Source: an uncultured Bacteroidales bacterium | GTDB lineage: Bacteria > Bacteroidota > Bacteroidia > Bacteroidales > Bacteroidaceae | Length of the DNA stretch: 64,000 nt | Reading direction: 5' to 3' | Assembly (NCBI GenBank): GCA_902778625.1 | Contig: CACYYM010000012.1 | Span: 1-64,000, forward strand | Shown: positions 19,014-30,600 of the stretch, piece by piece | Layout of the letters: each line of letters begins with the position of its first letter | How positions within the stretch are numbered: position 1 is the first letter of the stretch | Notes under the pieces: generated by a model | The model's database searches: none | The model's input: the letters and a program-made list of their open reading frames with translations, nothing else | Told to the model about the DNA's origin: nothing | Position numbers and translations under genes: made by a program

Positions 19014-20036
19014 TTACTTGCTGTTCTGTTTGTAATACTTGATGAGCTTTGGTACGACCTCTTCTACCGTGCCGTTGATGACGTAGTCGGCAATCGTGTT
19101 GATAGGCGCGTTCTCGTCCGAGTTGATGGAGATGATGATGCCCGACTCCTTCATGCCTGCCACGTGTTGAATGGCACCGCTGATGCCGCATGCAATATAC
19201 ACTTTGGGACGAACGGTGACGCCTGTCTGACCAATCTGCAGGTCGTGGTCGGCAAAGCCTGCATCCACGGCAGCACGGCTCGCACCCACTTCTGCGTGAA
19301 GCACCTTAGCCAGTTCATACAGTTGTTCAAAGCCTTCCTTCGAGCCGACGCCATAGCCTCCGGCAACGATGATGGGCGCACCCTTCAGGTTGTTCTTGGC
19401 AGCCTCAACGTGACGGTCGAGCACCTTGGTGACGTACTCAGCCTCGGGAACGAACTTCGCAACATCTTCCACGATGACCTCGCCCTTGTAATTCGGGTCG
19501 AGAATCTCTGCCTTCATCACACCGCTACGCACTGTTGCCATCTGCGGTCTGTTCTCGGGATTCACGATTGTTGCCACGATGTTTCCGCCGAAAGCGGGTC
19601 GTATCTGATACAACAGGTTCTCGTATGTCTTACCATTCTTCTTGTCCTCATGAGGACCGATCTCAAGGCTGGTGCAGTCCGCGGTGAGTCCACTATGCAA
19701 AGCCGACGAGACGCGCGGACCGAGGTCGCGACCTACGACGTCAGCTCCCATCAGGCAAATCTGTGGTTTCTCCTGCTTGAAGAGGTTGACGAGGACTGCC
19801 GTGTGAGGCTTGCTCGTGTAGGGAGCGAGGCCTTCTGCATCGAAGATATGGAGTTTATCTACGCCATAAGGAAGTATCTGAGCCTCCACTTTTCCCACGA
19901 TTCTGCTGCCGGCAGCAACGGCTTCGAGTTGTACGCCAAGCGTATTGGCCAGCTTTCTGCCTTTAGTCAGAAGCTCTTGGCTTACTTCGGCCACTTTTGT
20001 GCCTTCAAGCTCGCAATATACAAATACACTATTCAT
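19014..20036 (-). CDS. etfA: Electron transfer flavoprotein subunit alpha
   Basis: Carries FAD and shuttles electrons from the acyl-CoA dehydrogenase. Of 340 residues, the C-terminal FAD domain has GGYGVGSKEGFEQL, the ETF alpha signature ...PKVYIACGISGAIQH and ISINSDENAPI. It lies six bases after etfB and one base before the dehydrogenase gene. No iron-sulfur extension is fused. Whether this ETF takes part in electron bifurcation cannot be settled by eye. Confidence 0.93.
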   Translation of the reverse strand: MNSVFVYCELEGTKVAEVSQELLTKGRKLANTLGVQLEAVAAGSRIVGKVEAQILPYGVDKLHIFDAEGLAPYTSKPHTAVLVNLFKQEKPQICLMGADVVGRDLGPRVSSALHSGLTADCTSLEIGPHEDKKNGKTYENLLYQIRPAFGGNIVATIVNPENRPQMATVRSGVMKAEILDPNYKGEVIVEDVAKFVPEAEYVTKVLDRHVEAAKNNLKGAPIIVAGGYGVGSKEGFEQLYELAKVLHAEVGASRAAVDAGFADHDLQIGQTGVTVRPKVYIACGISGAIQHVAGMKESGIIISINSDENAPINTIADYVINGTVEEVVPKLIKYYKQNSK

Positions 20037-20042
20037 AGGGCG

Positions 20043-20930
20043 TTATCCGATTGTGTGGCTTGCGAGGAGTTCCTGGATGAGACCGTTCACATCCTCGTCA
20101 CTGCCGGTTAATACTTTACTTTCCTTCGCCTTGAAGACGATGTTCTCTACGTTCTTGACCTTAGTTGGCGAGCCTGCCAGACCGCATTGCTGCAGGTCGG
20201 CTTTGACGTCGGCACAGCTCAGTTGCCCGAGCTTCAGGTAAGGTTTCTTTTCGTACTCTGCTGCGTAGGGCAGGTCGGCGTAGGTCGTCTCCGGAGCAAG
20301 CTCCATTGGAGCGAGGCAACGCTTGTATTTCATCACTCGCTTGACGTTGCGAGGACGGCAGGGGGCTGCGCTTCCGTTGACGGTCAGGACGCAAGGCAGC
20401 GGGCTTTCCACCGTCTCTACACCGCCGTCGATGTGGCGCTTGACGGTAATTTTGCCGTCTTTCAGCGAGAGAATCTCCTCGCTGTATGTGATTTGATTCA
20501 AGCCCAACTTCTCTGCCACCTGCGGTCCAACCTGAGCGGTATCGCCGTCGATAGCCTGACGGCCGCCAATGATGAGGTCGACATTGGGACATACATGCTT
20601 GATAGCAGTAGCGAGAGCATAGCTCGTGGCAAGCGTGTCGGCACCGGCAAAGGCGCGGTCTGTCAGCAGATAGCCGCCGTCGGCACCGCGATACATGGCT
20701 TCGCGAATCACTTCTGCAGCACGGCCTGGGCCCATCGTGATGACGGTAACTGTGGTGCCTGGGAATTGGTCTTTCAGTCTCAGAGCCTGCTCGAGGGCGT
20801 TGAGATCCTCGGGATTGAAGATAGCAGGCAACGCGCTACGGTTGACGGTCCCCTCCGGCGTCATCGCATCAGGGCCGACGTTGCGCGTGTCGGGTACTTG
20901 TTTTGCAAGTACGATGATGTTTAATTTCAT
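20043..20930 (-). CDS. etfB: Electron transfer flavoprotein subunit beta
   Basis: Partner of etfA. Of 295 residues, it begins with KLNIIVLAKQVPDT, typical of ETF beta, with VTVITMGPGRAAEVIREA and GRQAIDGDTAQVGPQ in the nucleotide-binding region. It is the first gene of the minus-strand unit etfB-etfA-acyl-CoA dehydrogenase-DUF3472 and is preceded by a TACCTTTG promoter at 20975-20982. Confidence 0.93.
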   Translation of the reverse strand: MKLNIIVLAKQVPDTRNVGPDAMTPEGTVNRSALPAIFNPEDLNALEQALRLKDQFPGTTVTVITMGPGRAAEVIREAMYRGADGGYLLTDRAFAGADTLATSYALATAIKHVCPNVDLIIGGRQAIDGDTAQVGPQVAEKLGLNQITYSEEILSLKDGKITVKRHIDGGVETVESPLPCVLTVNGSAAPCRPRNVKRVMKYKRCLAPMELAPETTYADLPYAAEYEKKPYLKLGQLSCADVKADLQQCGLAGSPTKVKNVENIVFKAKESKVLTGSDEDVNGLIQELLASHTIG

Positions 20931-20974
20931 GCTTTTATATATAAAATATAATGTTCAAATCGCTTTATCGGCTG

Positions 20975-20982
20975 CAAAGGTA
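20975..20982 (-). promoter_or_regulatory. -7 promoter element of etfB operon
   Basis: Minus-strand TACCTTTG, about 45 bp from the etfB ATG and divergent from the esterase promoter at 21026. Confidence 0.65.
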
Positions 20983-21025
20983 CAAATTTTATTCGACATA
21001 ATAGCACTTTCTCCAAAGTTATTAC

Positions 21026-22996
<1,971 letters not shown>

Positions 22997-23010
22997 GGGG
23001 GACCGCACTG

Positions 23011-23042
23011 TAAATAGCTAAATCACTAAATCGTAAATAATG
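23011..23042 (+). repeat. TAAAT-type octad/heptad repeat before epimerase start
   Basis: Units TAAATAGC, TAAATCAC, TAAATCG, then TAAATAATG, which contains the start codon of the epimerase gene. Confidence 0.65.
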
Positions 23043-24215
23043 GTGAAGAATCTCAGCCGTGAGGCCTATGAATGTCTCACGCAAAACATCCTGCCGTTCT
23101 GGCTCAACAACATGCTCGACACGAAGCGGGGCGGATGGTACGGACAGATGACGGGGCGCTGCCAACTCATTGAGGACGCTCCGCGCGGCGCCATTCTCTA
23201 TGCCCGACTGCTTTGGACGTTCAGCGCAGCGTACCGCGTGCTCAAAAAACCAGAGTACCTCCGCACCGCAACGATGACAAAAGACTATATCCTCGAGCAC
23301 TTCGTGGACAGAGAATATGGCGGCACGTTCTGGAGCGTCACGGCAGACGGCTTGCCGCTCGACACCAAGAAACAGTTCTATGCGCAGGGCTTCATGCTCT
23401 ACGGCTTCTCGGAATACGCAAGAGCTACAGGCGACAAAGAGGCTCTGAGTGTAAGCCTACAACTCTTCGACATCATTGAGAGCCATGCCTGGGACAACGA
23501 GTTCGGCGGCTACATCGAAGCCTGCCAGCGCGACTGGCAGCCCATTGCCGACATGCGTCTCTCGGCAAAGGACGAGAACTATCCCAAGAGCCAGAACACG
23601 CACCTGCACATCATCGAACCTTACACAAACCTGCTGAAGGCTGGAATCGACGCAGCCGCACCTGCCATCGAACGGCTCATCTCGCTCTTCACTGACCACA
23701 TCCTTAACCCCGAGTCGCACCACCTCGACCTCTTCTTCAGCATGGACTGGAAGCGGATGAGCACAACGGAAAGCTATGGGCACGACATCGAATGCTCCTG
23801 GCTGCTGCACGAAGCGGCGCTCGCGCTTGGCCGTACCGATATATTAAATAAGGTAGAGCCCGTCGTTCGCGAGGTGGCAAAGGCAAGCGAGAAGGGGTTG
23901 CAGCCCGATGGCTCCATGCTCTACGAAGGCGAACCCGACGGAACGCACTTCGACCGCGACCGCCATTGGTGGGTACAGGCCGAGGCCGTAGTGGGGTTCT
24001 TCAACCTCTATCAGCACTTCGGCGACAAGGCCGCACTCGACAAGGCCCTGCACTGCTGGCAATACATCAAGGACCACCTCATCGACCGCACACATGGCGA
24101 ATGGTACTGGAGCATCCGCGATGACGGCAGCCCGAACCTAGACGACGACCACGCCGGCTTCTGGAAGTGTCCCTACCATAATGGCCGCATGTGCTTGGAG
24201 CTGATTGAAAAATAG
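23040..24215 (+). CDS. AGE-family cellobiose/mannobiose 2-epimerase
   Basis: Cytoplasmic (alpha/alpha)6-barrel epimerase of 391 residues with no signal peptide. Family marks are GGWYGQMTG, YGGTFWSVTADG, the histidine-bearing NTHLHIIEPYTNLL, DIECSWLLHEAALAL and RHWWVQAEAVVGF. In Bacteroides mannan metabolism this enzyme converts beta-1,4-mannobiose to mannosyl-glucose, the substrate of the GH130 phosphorylase. That enzyme is encoded about 10 kb downstream on the same strand, so mannobiose is the more likely physiological substrate than cellobiose. Confidence 0.9.
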   Translation: MVKNLSREAYECLTQNILPFWLNNMLDTKRGGWYGQMTGRCQLIEDAPRGAILYARLLWTFSAAYRVLKKPEYLRTATMTKDYILEHFVDREYGGTFWSVTADGLPLDTKKQFYAQGFMLYGFSEYARATGDKEALSVSLQLFDIIESHAWDNEFGGYIEACQRDWQPIADMRLSAKDENYPKSQNTHLHIIEPYTNLLKAGIDAAAPAIERLISLFTDHILNPESHHLDLFFSMDWKRMSTTESYGHDIECSWLLHEAALALGRTDILNKVEPVVREVAKASEKGLQPDGSMLYEGEPDGTHFDRDRHWWVQAEAVVGFFNLYQHFGDKAALDKALHCWQYIKDHLIDRTHGEWYWSIRDDGSPNLDDDHAGFWKCPYHNGRMCLELIEK

Positions 24216-24280
24216 CTAAATAAATAGTAAAGCTAAATAAATAGTAAATAGTAACTCGTCAAATAGTAAATAACTCAATG
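24214..24280 (+). repeat. TAAATAG-type repeat between epimerase and araC-type gene
   Basis: TAAATAAATAG and TAAATAG blocks recur from the epimerase stop to the regulator start. This low-complexity intercistronic spacer is built like the others in this cluster. Confidence 0.6.
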
Positions 24281-25156
24281 GATAATGTGATGCGCGAGAT
24301 AACGCCACTATCCGCCAGCGACTGCTTTTATCTGGCCGACCGACACAAATCGTCGTTCGACTTCCCTATCCACAGCCATCCTGAGTTCGAACTCAACTTC
24401 ATCGCTGGTGCTGCAGGTGTAAGACGTACGGTAGGCGACCACAGCGAGGCCATCGGCGACTACGACTTGGTGCTCATTGCCAGCCCAAACCTGGAACATG
24501 TATGGGAGCAGGGGGAGTGCGTCAGCAAGAACATTCGCGAGATTACCATCCAGTTCACGTCCGACGTGCTGCCCGAGCCTCTGCTCAGCAAGAGCCAGTT
24601 CCATTCCATCCGCCGCATGCTCGACCGTGCACGCTGCGGGCTTGCCTTCTCCGGGCTCACCATTATGAAGGTGTTCGGAAAGATAGACGAACTGACGCAT
24701 CAAAGGCGAGGCTTCCATGCCGTGCTGAGCTTCCTTGAACTGCTCTACGACCTATCGCTGGCCGACGATAGCCGCACCTTGTCCAGTTCTTCGTTTGCCC
24801 GCATAAAGACGAGCAACGAGAGCAGGCGTGTCAACAAGGTGCAGCAGTACATAGCGAGCCACTACGCCGAAGATGTACGATTGGAGACGCTTGCTGACCT
24901 CGCAGGGATGACTCCCGTAGCCTTTTCCCGCTTCTTCCACCAGCGCACGGGTCGTTCACTTTCGGAATATATCATCGAAATCCGGCTGGGTATCGCAGCT
25001 CGAATGCTGATTGACACCACCAAGATGGTAGCCGAGATCTGTTACGACTGCGGCTTTAACACGCTCTCCAACTTCAACCGCCTGTTCCGCAAGCACAAAG
25101 GATGCACCCCCACGGCGTTCCGCGAGAATTTCAACAAGAAGAAACTTATCATTTGA
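24278..25156 (+). CDS. AraC-family transcriptional regulator
   Basis: A 292-residue regulator. The N-terminal cupin-like sensor (about 1-170) has the IHSHPEFELNFI histidine motif. The C-terminal double helix-turn-helix covers about 185-285 (LETLADLAGMTPVAFSRFFHQRTG and ICYDCGFNTLSNFNRLFRKHKGCTPTAF). A paralogue at 50008-50886 shares the opening EITPL...DCF, the His-x-His motif and the C-terminal PTAFR...KK.II; it sits beside a GH5_7 mannanase gene. The pair therefore probably controls mannan loci; the ligand is unknown. Confidence 0.9.
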   Translation: MDNVMREITPLSASDCFYLADRHKSSFDFPIHSHPEFELNFIAGAAGVRRTVGDHSEAIGDYDLVLIASPNLEHVWEQGECVSKNIREITIQFTSDVLPEPLLSKSQFHSIRRMLDRARCGLAFSGLTIMKVFGKIDELTHQRRGFHAVLSFLELLYDLSLADDSRTLSSSSFARIKTSNESRRVNKVQQYIASHYAEDVRLETLADLAGMTPVAFSRFFHQRTGRSLSEYIIEIRLGIAARMLIDTTKMVAEICYDCGFNTLSNFNRLFRKHKGCTPTAFRENFNKKKLII

Positions 25157-25212
25157 GACTCGCTGTCCCACGAATGGCTAAGAAAGAGTCAGTCCGTTTC
25201 GAAATAAGTTCG

Positions 25213-25220
25213 TATCTTTG
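25213..25220 (+). promoter_or_regulatory. -7 promoter element only 4 bp before the GH26-CE7 start
   Basis: TATCTTTG ends at 25220 and the ATG is at 25225. If used, transcription would start at or inside the start codon (leaderless message). No good TTTG at the usual -33 spacing is visible, only TTTC at 25197. Confidence 0.45.
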
Positions 25221-25224
25221 CAGC

Positions 25225-27438
25225 ATGAAACGTAGCACTTTTTCTCTCCTACTGCTCCTTTTGGCCTTAGCGATGCAAGCCCAGATTCAGGAGCAACCCA
25301 TCGACCGCGAAGCGACGGGACCTGCGCGGCAACTCTATCGCTACCTGCGCGACAAGGTGTGGGGCAAGCAAGTGCTGTCGGGCTGTCAGGCGCGATGGGA
25401 CTACAACACGACCGATGCTGACGGCATCTATGAGCGTGCCGGCAAGTATCCCGCCATCAACATCTTCGACTTCCAGCACTTCCGACAGCGTAACCTCAAC
25501 TACATGGGGCCGACGGCCAAGGCCTGGCATGATGCAGGCGGCATCGTGGGTTTCATCTGGCACTGGAGCGTCCCCGTCAGTGCCGACCTGTCGCCGAAGG
25601 ACGGCTTCGCTTTCTATACGCCATCAGGAGCTGAGGGTCGCCGACCAGGCACGCTCTTCTCTGCAAGAAAGGCTGTGCAGGAGGGCACGCCCGAGCAGCG
25701 CGTCATCAACGAGAACCTCGACACCATCGTCCGTTACCTGCTCCACTATCAGCAGCAAGGCATCCCCATCCTGTGGCGTCCCTTCCACGAGGCTGCAGGC
25801 AACACGAACCGTGGCGGCAAGGCATGGTTCTGGTGGGGCAACGACGGCGCCGAGGCCTTCAAGCAGCTTTACCTCTACACGCAGCGATACCTGATGGAGC
25901 GCGGCGTGCACAACCTCATCTACATCTGGACATCCGAGCTCGACGACGATGACTGGTACCCGGGCGACGCGTATGTCGATATCGTGGCACGCGACCAGTA
26001 CCACGCACCATCGCAGCACGGCTCCTTCAAGCAGCAGGTGCCGAGCGCTCAGGCCATGGAGAGCGACGATGCGCGCTGGCTCTTTGTGGCTCCCTGGACT
26101 GTACCCTTTGTCTTCAGCCAGCAGAACGACGATGCATTCTGGCGGCAGTTCCTCCATGAAGAGCTCATCCTGACGCGCGACGAGGTGAACCGCGCCGGCT
26201 CCTATCGGCTGAGCATCAACAAGGAGAGCGGCATCTTCGGGAAAGGAGAACGCGCTGTTGTCTCGTGCCATGCCGACCCCGTGCCCTTTGATTCCCTTCA
26301 TGTGCGCGTGTTATATAATAATAAGGTATGTCGCGAGTTCAGTCTGTTGCCTGCTTCGGCGGACTTCACCGTGCTGGAGCAAGCATTGGACAGCACCTGT
26401 GCCGTCACGGTGGAGGTGAAGGAGCATACGGGCAAACCAGAGGCCATCGGTTATGTGGTGGCTCCTGAGGGTTTCCGTGCAGGCTACGAGGAGCCGGCAG
26501 ACCTCATGCCCTATTGGGACAATTTGAAGAAGCAGCTCAAGGCGTTGCCCATGCAGGTGAAGACCGTGCCGCTGGAAGTACCTCAGCAATATCAGGGCAA
26601 GTACATCTGTCAGGATGTCGAGATCAATTGTCTCGGTCCTGCACCAGTGCGAGCCTACATGGCCAAGCCTGCGGGAGCCAAGAAGAAGTCGCTGCCCATC
26701 ATCATCCTTTGCCGTGCGGCAGGCGTCAGTGGCAACTGGTGCCGCTGCTCGGTGGGCGAGTGCGTTGGCAACGCCGCCCTCGGCAACGGTGCCCTCAGCC
26801 TCGACATCAATGCCCACGGGATGCTCAACGGCCAGAGCGACGACTATTATCGGATGCTCGAAAGCGGACTGCTGCGGAACTACTACGAGCACAACGCTGC
26901 CGACCGCGAGACCTATTATTTCCGCGGCATGTACCTGCGCCTCCTGCGTGCCATCGAATACATGACGCGCCAACCCGAGTGGGACGGACGCCGCATCCTC
27001 GTCATCGGCGAAAGTCAGGGAGGCGGACAGGCTGTTGCTGCCGCCGGTTTGGATTCACGTGTTTCCTGCGTGGTGCTCAACGTGCCAGCCATGCAAGACT
27101 TGGGCGGAGCCCGCAAGGGACGTCGCAGCGGATGGCCTCAGCCCATCGAGAACCATCCCAACCTCTCCGAAGAACAGCTCGACGCCACGCTGCCCTACTT
27201 CGACGGCGCCCTGCTCATCCGGCACTCGCAGGCAGAGATCTACTGCGAGATGGGCCTCATCGACACCACTTGCCCGCCGTCCGCCGTCTGGTCGTCGCTC
27301 AACAATGCGCCGGGCAAGAAGACGGTGAACTGCGTGCCCTTCCGCACCCATGCCTGGCCCTCGGGCCCCATCGCTTCCTATTGGCGCGAGCACTACCTCA
27401 AGCCGCGAGAAGCGTTCATCGACAACTACCTGAAATAA
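25225..27438 (+). CDS. Secreted GH26-like + CE7 acetylesterase fusion
   Basis: A 737-residue exported protein. Start ATG 25225 was chosen because a clear signal peptide follows (MKRSTFSLLLLLLALAMQAQ); a longer reading would overlap the regulator gene. Residues about 30-330 form a GH26 mannanase-type domain: QVLSGCQARWDYN, WHWSVP, acid/base E189 in WRPFHEAAG, and VDIVARDQYH. The stretch that should hold the catalytic nucleophile (a ...LSECG... segment between the DQY motif and ARWLFVAPW) is missing. Residues about 430-737 are a CE7-type acetylesterase: nucleophile S597 in GESQGGGQ, the acid in DTTCPP and histidine in THAWPSG. It may deacetylate mannan while the GH26 part binds substrate; see findings. 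Confidence 0.8.
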   Translation: MKRSTFSLLLLLLALAMQAQIQEQPIDREATGPARQLYRYLRDKVWGKQVLSGCQARWDYNTTDADGIYERAGKYPAINIFDFQHFRQRNLNYMGPTAKAWHDAGGIVGFIWHWSVPVSADLSPKDGFAFYTPSGAEGRRPGTLFSARKAVQEGTPEQRVINENLDTIVRYLLHYQQQGIPILWRPFHEAAGNTNRGGKAWFWWGNDGAEAFKQLYLYTQRYLMERGVHNLIYIWTSELDDDDWYPGDAYVDIVARDQYHAPSQHGSFKQQVPSAQAMESDDARWLFVAPWTVPFVFSQQNDDAFWRQFLHEELILTRDEVNRAGSYRLSINKESGIFGKGERAVVSCHADPVPFDSLHVRVLYNNKVCREFSLLPASADFTVLEQALDSTCAVTVEVKEHTGKPEAIGYVVAPEGFRAGYEEPADLMPYWDNLKKQLKALPMQVKTVPLEVPQQYQGKYICQDVEINCLGPAPVRAYMAKPAGAKKKSLPIIILCRAAGVSGNWCRCSVGECVGNAALGNGALSLDINAHGMLNGQSDDYYRMLESGLLRNYYEHNAADRETYYFRGMYLRLLRAIEYMTRQPEWDGRRILVIGESQGGGQAVAAAGLDSRVSCVVLNVPAMQDLGGARKGRRSGWPQPIENHPNLSEEQLDATLPYFDGALLIRHSQAEIYCEMGLIDTTCPPSAVWSSLNNAPGKKTVNCVPFRTHAWPSGPIASYWREHYLKPREAFIDNYLK

Positions 27439-27510
27439 TCATGCCTCCGATAATGAAATCGCTAACCATGAACAACAAAATTCGCACAGGAAACGGGCTG
27501 TTTGCAAACA

Positions 27511-27590
27511 CCCCACAGGGCGCTTGAAAACGCCGCACGCGGGGATTGCAATCGCCGCACGCGGAAATGCCCAACGCCGCACGCGGCGTT
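27511..27590. repeat. 22-bp phased palindrome array, 4 units
   Basis: CCGCACGCGG at 27533, 27555 and 27577, preceded exactly 22 bp earlier by CCCCACAGGG (core 27514-27517). It occupies the gap between the two GH26-containing genes. Confidence 0.85.
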
Positions 27591-27670
27591 TGCAAGCCCT
27601 CCTGCATAAATTATATAATCCCAAAAGACAGATAATTACATTCTCCGAAAAATAACTAAAACATCGCAAC

Positions 27671-30600
27671 ATGAAACAGTTATCCCTCTTCACCCTGATG
27701 TTGGCACTGGCCATGAATGCCACAAGTGCCGTGCAGACCATACGCATTACGAATCTGCAGCAGGGCAAACGCTTCGACGGCATCGGAGCCGTCAACGGCG
27801 GCGGTGCAACCTCCGTGCTACTGAAGGACTATCCCGAGCCGCAGCGCTCACAAATCATGGACATGGTCTATAAACCCATGTTCGGGGCCAGCGTCAGTGC
27901 TATCCTCGTGGAGGTGCCGGGCGACGGCAACAGCACGCAGGGCTCCATGCCTTCCCACAGCCACTATCAGGGCGACCACAACTACCTGCGCGGCTATATG
28001 TGGTGGGTGATGCAAGAATCCAAACGACGCAACGCGGCACTGTCGCTCGACGCAACCAGTTGGAGCGCACCGGCATGGGTGAGTGATTTCTGGTCGGAAA
28101 ACATGGTGGGCTATTACATCGATTGGCTGAAAGGGTTGCGCGAGGTGCACGGTCTGGAGCTCGATGCCTTGGGCTGTCACAACGAGAAAGGCTGGAACGC
28201 CGAATTCGCAAAGAACTTGCGCCGAGCCATGAACGAGCAGGGCTTCAAGGATGTCAAGCTGCACGGCTTCGGCAACTGGGGCAATCAGAAGATGGACTTC
28301 CTGAAGCGAATGCAGGAAGACCAGGAGCTGTGCGATGCCCTCGATGCTGTCTGTGCCCACACCTTCAGCGAGATACAACTCACGCCTGAGCAGCGAAAGG
28401 CAGCAGAGGACATGGGAAAACCCATCTGGAACAGCGAGGACCACGTCTATCTGCCGGGCTTCGACTGCCTCATCACCATTGTGAAGTGTTTCAACCAGAA
28501 TTATATCATTAGCGGCGCAACGAAGGTCATCAACTGGTACGACATCGGCGCCACCTATCCGCTGGAGCCTTATAGCAAAGAGCCGCCGATGCTGCTTGCC
28601 CAGGAACCCTGGAGCGGCCACTACCTTGTGCGCGAAGCACTTTGGGGATATGCTCACTATGGTCAGTTCACGCAAGTGGGTTGGCACTATGTCGACGAAG
28701 GATGCCTCAACCTGACCGGCGGCGGTTCCATGGTCACCATGCGCGACCCGCAGACGGGCGACTACAGCATCATTGCCGAGACGAAAGGAGCGAAGAAACC
28801 GCAAACTATAAAAATAAACATGCCCGACGGACTTTCCACAGGCAGGCTATGTGTATGGTACAGCGATGCCACGCAGCAGTTTGTACGCCTGCAGGACATC
28901 ATGCCCAAGGGCGGCAGCTTCTCCATCACGCTCAAGCCTGATGCTGTCTATTCCCTCTCTACGACAACGGGACAGCAGAAGGGGGCGTTCCCCGACATTC
29001 CCGCCTCCAAGCCCTTCCCTATCCCTTACGAAGACGACTTCGAGCAATACGGGAACCCATCCGAGTGGGGCTACCTGCCGCATTATCTGGCCGACCTCAT
29101 AGGATGCTACGAACTCACTCCTAACCCTTCTCCCGCGAAAAAGGGGAACTGCATACGGCAGGTGGTCGGTTCCCACACACTCAGCTGGGCTCCCGAATGG
29201 CATCACTACACCATCCTCGGCGACGTCAGTTGGCAGGACTACGAGGTCAGTGCCGATGTTTACCTGAATCCGGGCGACGAGGCAGGCGTGATGGGACGCC
29301 TCTGCGACGTTGGTTCCGGCTATGGCGTCTGGGCAAAGGGATATTACCTCAAGTTGGACGACAAAGGAAAGGTGACGCTCGTCCTCACTCGCGGAAAGCG
29401 CGACCAGAAGGAACTCATCGGCGACAAAGAACAGCAAGCCATCATCCTTGCCCGCAAGGATGTGGAGATAGGAGGAGAGTACACGTTGGACGAAAGCGAA
29501 GTGAGTGGCATCTCTTCCCTCGAATGGCATAATCTCAAGCTTCGCTTCGAGGGCGACCGCATCGCGGGTTACGTGGATGGCGTCGAAGTCGTGAAGGCCA
29601 CTTCGGACCACTATGGCAAGGGCATGGCCGGCCTCATCGCTCCCCTGCACAAGCACAGCGTCAGCACACCTTACTTCGACAACTTGAAGATTCTGCCCCT
29701 CGGTCGCACACAGGCCACGCAAACTGCTGTTCCTGCAATGCAACCCCTCTACGCTGCCGGCTCGCACACCAGTGGTCGCGAAGCATTGCTGCAACGTCTG
29801 AGAAGCCTTCGCACCAACGGCATCATGTTCGGCCATCAGGACGATCCCTTCTACGGTCTTGGCTGGAAGTGGGACCGTGGCCGCTCGGATGTGCTCGCTG
29901 TTGCAGGCGACTATCCAGCCGTGATGGGTTTCGAGCTTGGCGGCATCGAGGTGGGCGACGCGAAGAGTCTGGACAGCGTTCCCTTTGTCCGCATCCGGGA
30001 AGAGTTGCTGGCACATGTGCGTCGCGGTGGCATCGCCACCATCTCCTGGCATCCGCGCAATCCGCTGACAGGCGGCACGGCGTGGGACAACAAGAATGCC
30101 AACACAGTTCGAAGCATTCTGCCTGGCGGAGATCAGCACCAGAAGTTCCAAACGTGGATGTTGCGCCTCTCTTGTTTTCTCCGTTCTCTTAAGGATGAAC
30201 AAGGCCGTCCCGTTCCCTTCATCTTCCGTCCCTGGCACGAGAACAGCGGTGGCTGGTTCTGGTGGGGCAAGGGACTCTGCTCTGCTGAAGAGTACAAAGC
30301 ACTGTGGCGCTGTCTTCAGGACCGCCTGTTGGCCGACGGACTCACGAACATCGTATGGAGCTGGAGTCCCAATTACGGCTTGAAAGCAGACGACCTCGAC
30401 TCGTATCCCGGCGACGACCGCGTGGACATCATCGGCCTCGACGCCTATCAACAGTCTAAGGACGAGCAGTCTTTCATCCGTACGCTCAACAAGGACCTCG
30501 CCACGCTCTGCGAGTTTGCAAAAGGATCTGATCGCCTCGTCGCTCTCACGGAATGCGGTTATCAGAACCTGCCCGACCCGACTTGGTGGACGCGCGTGCT

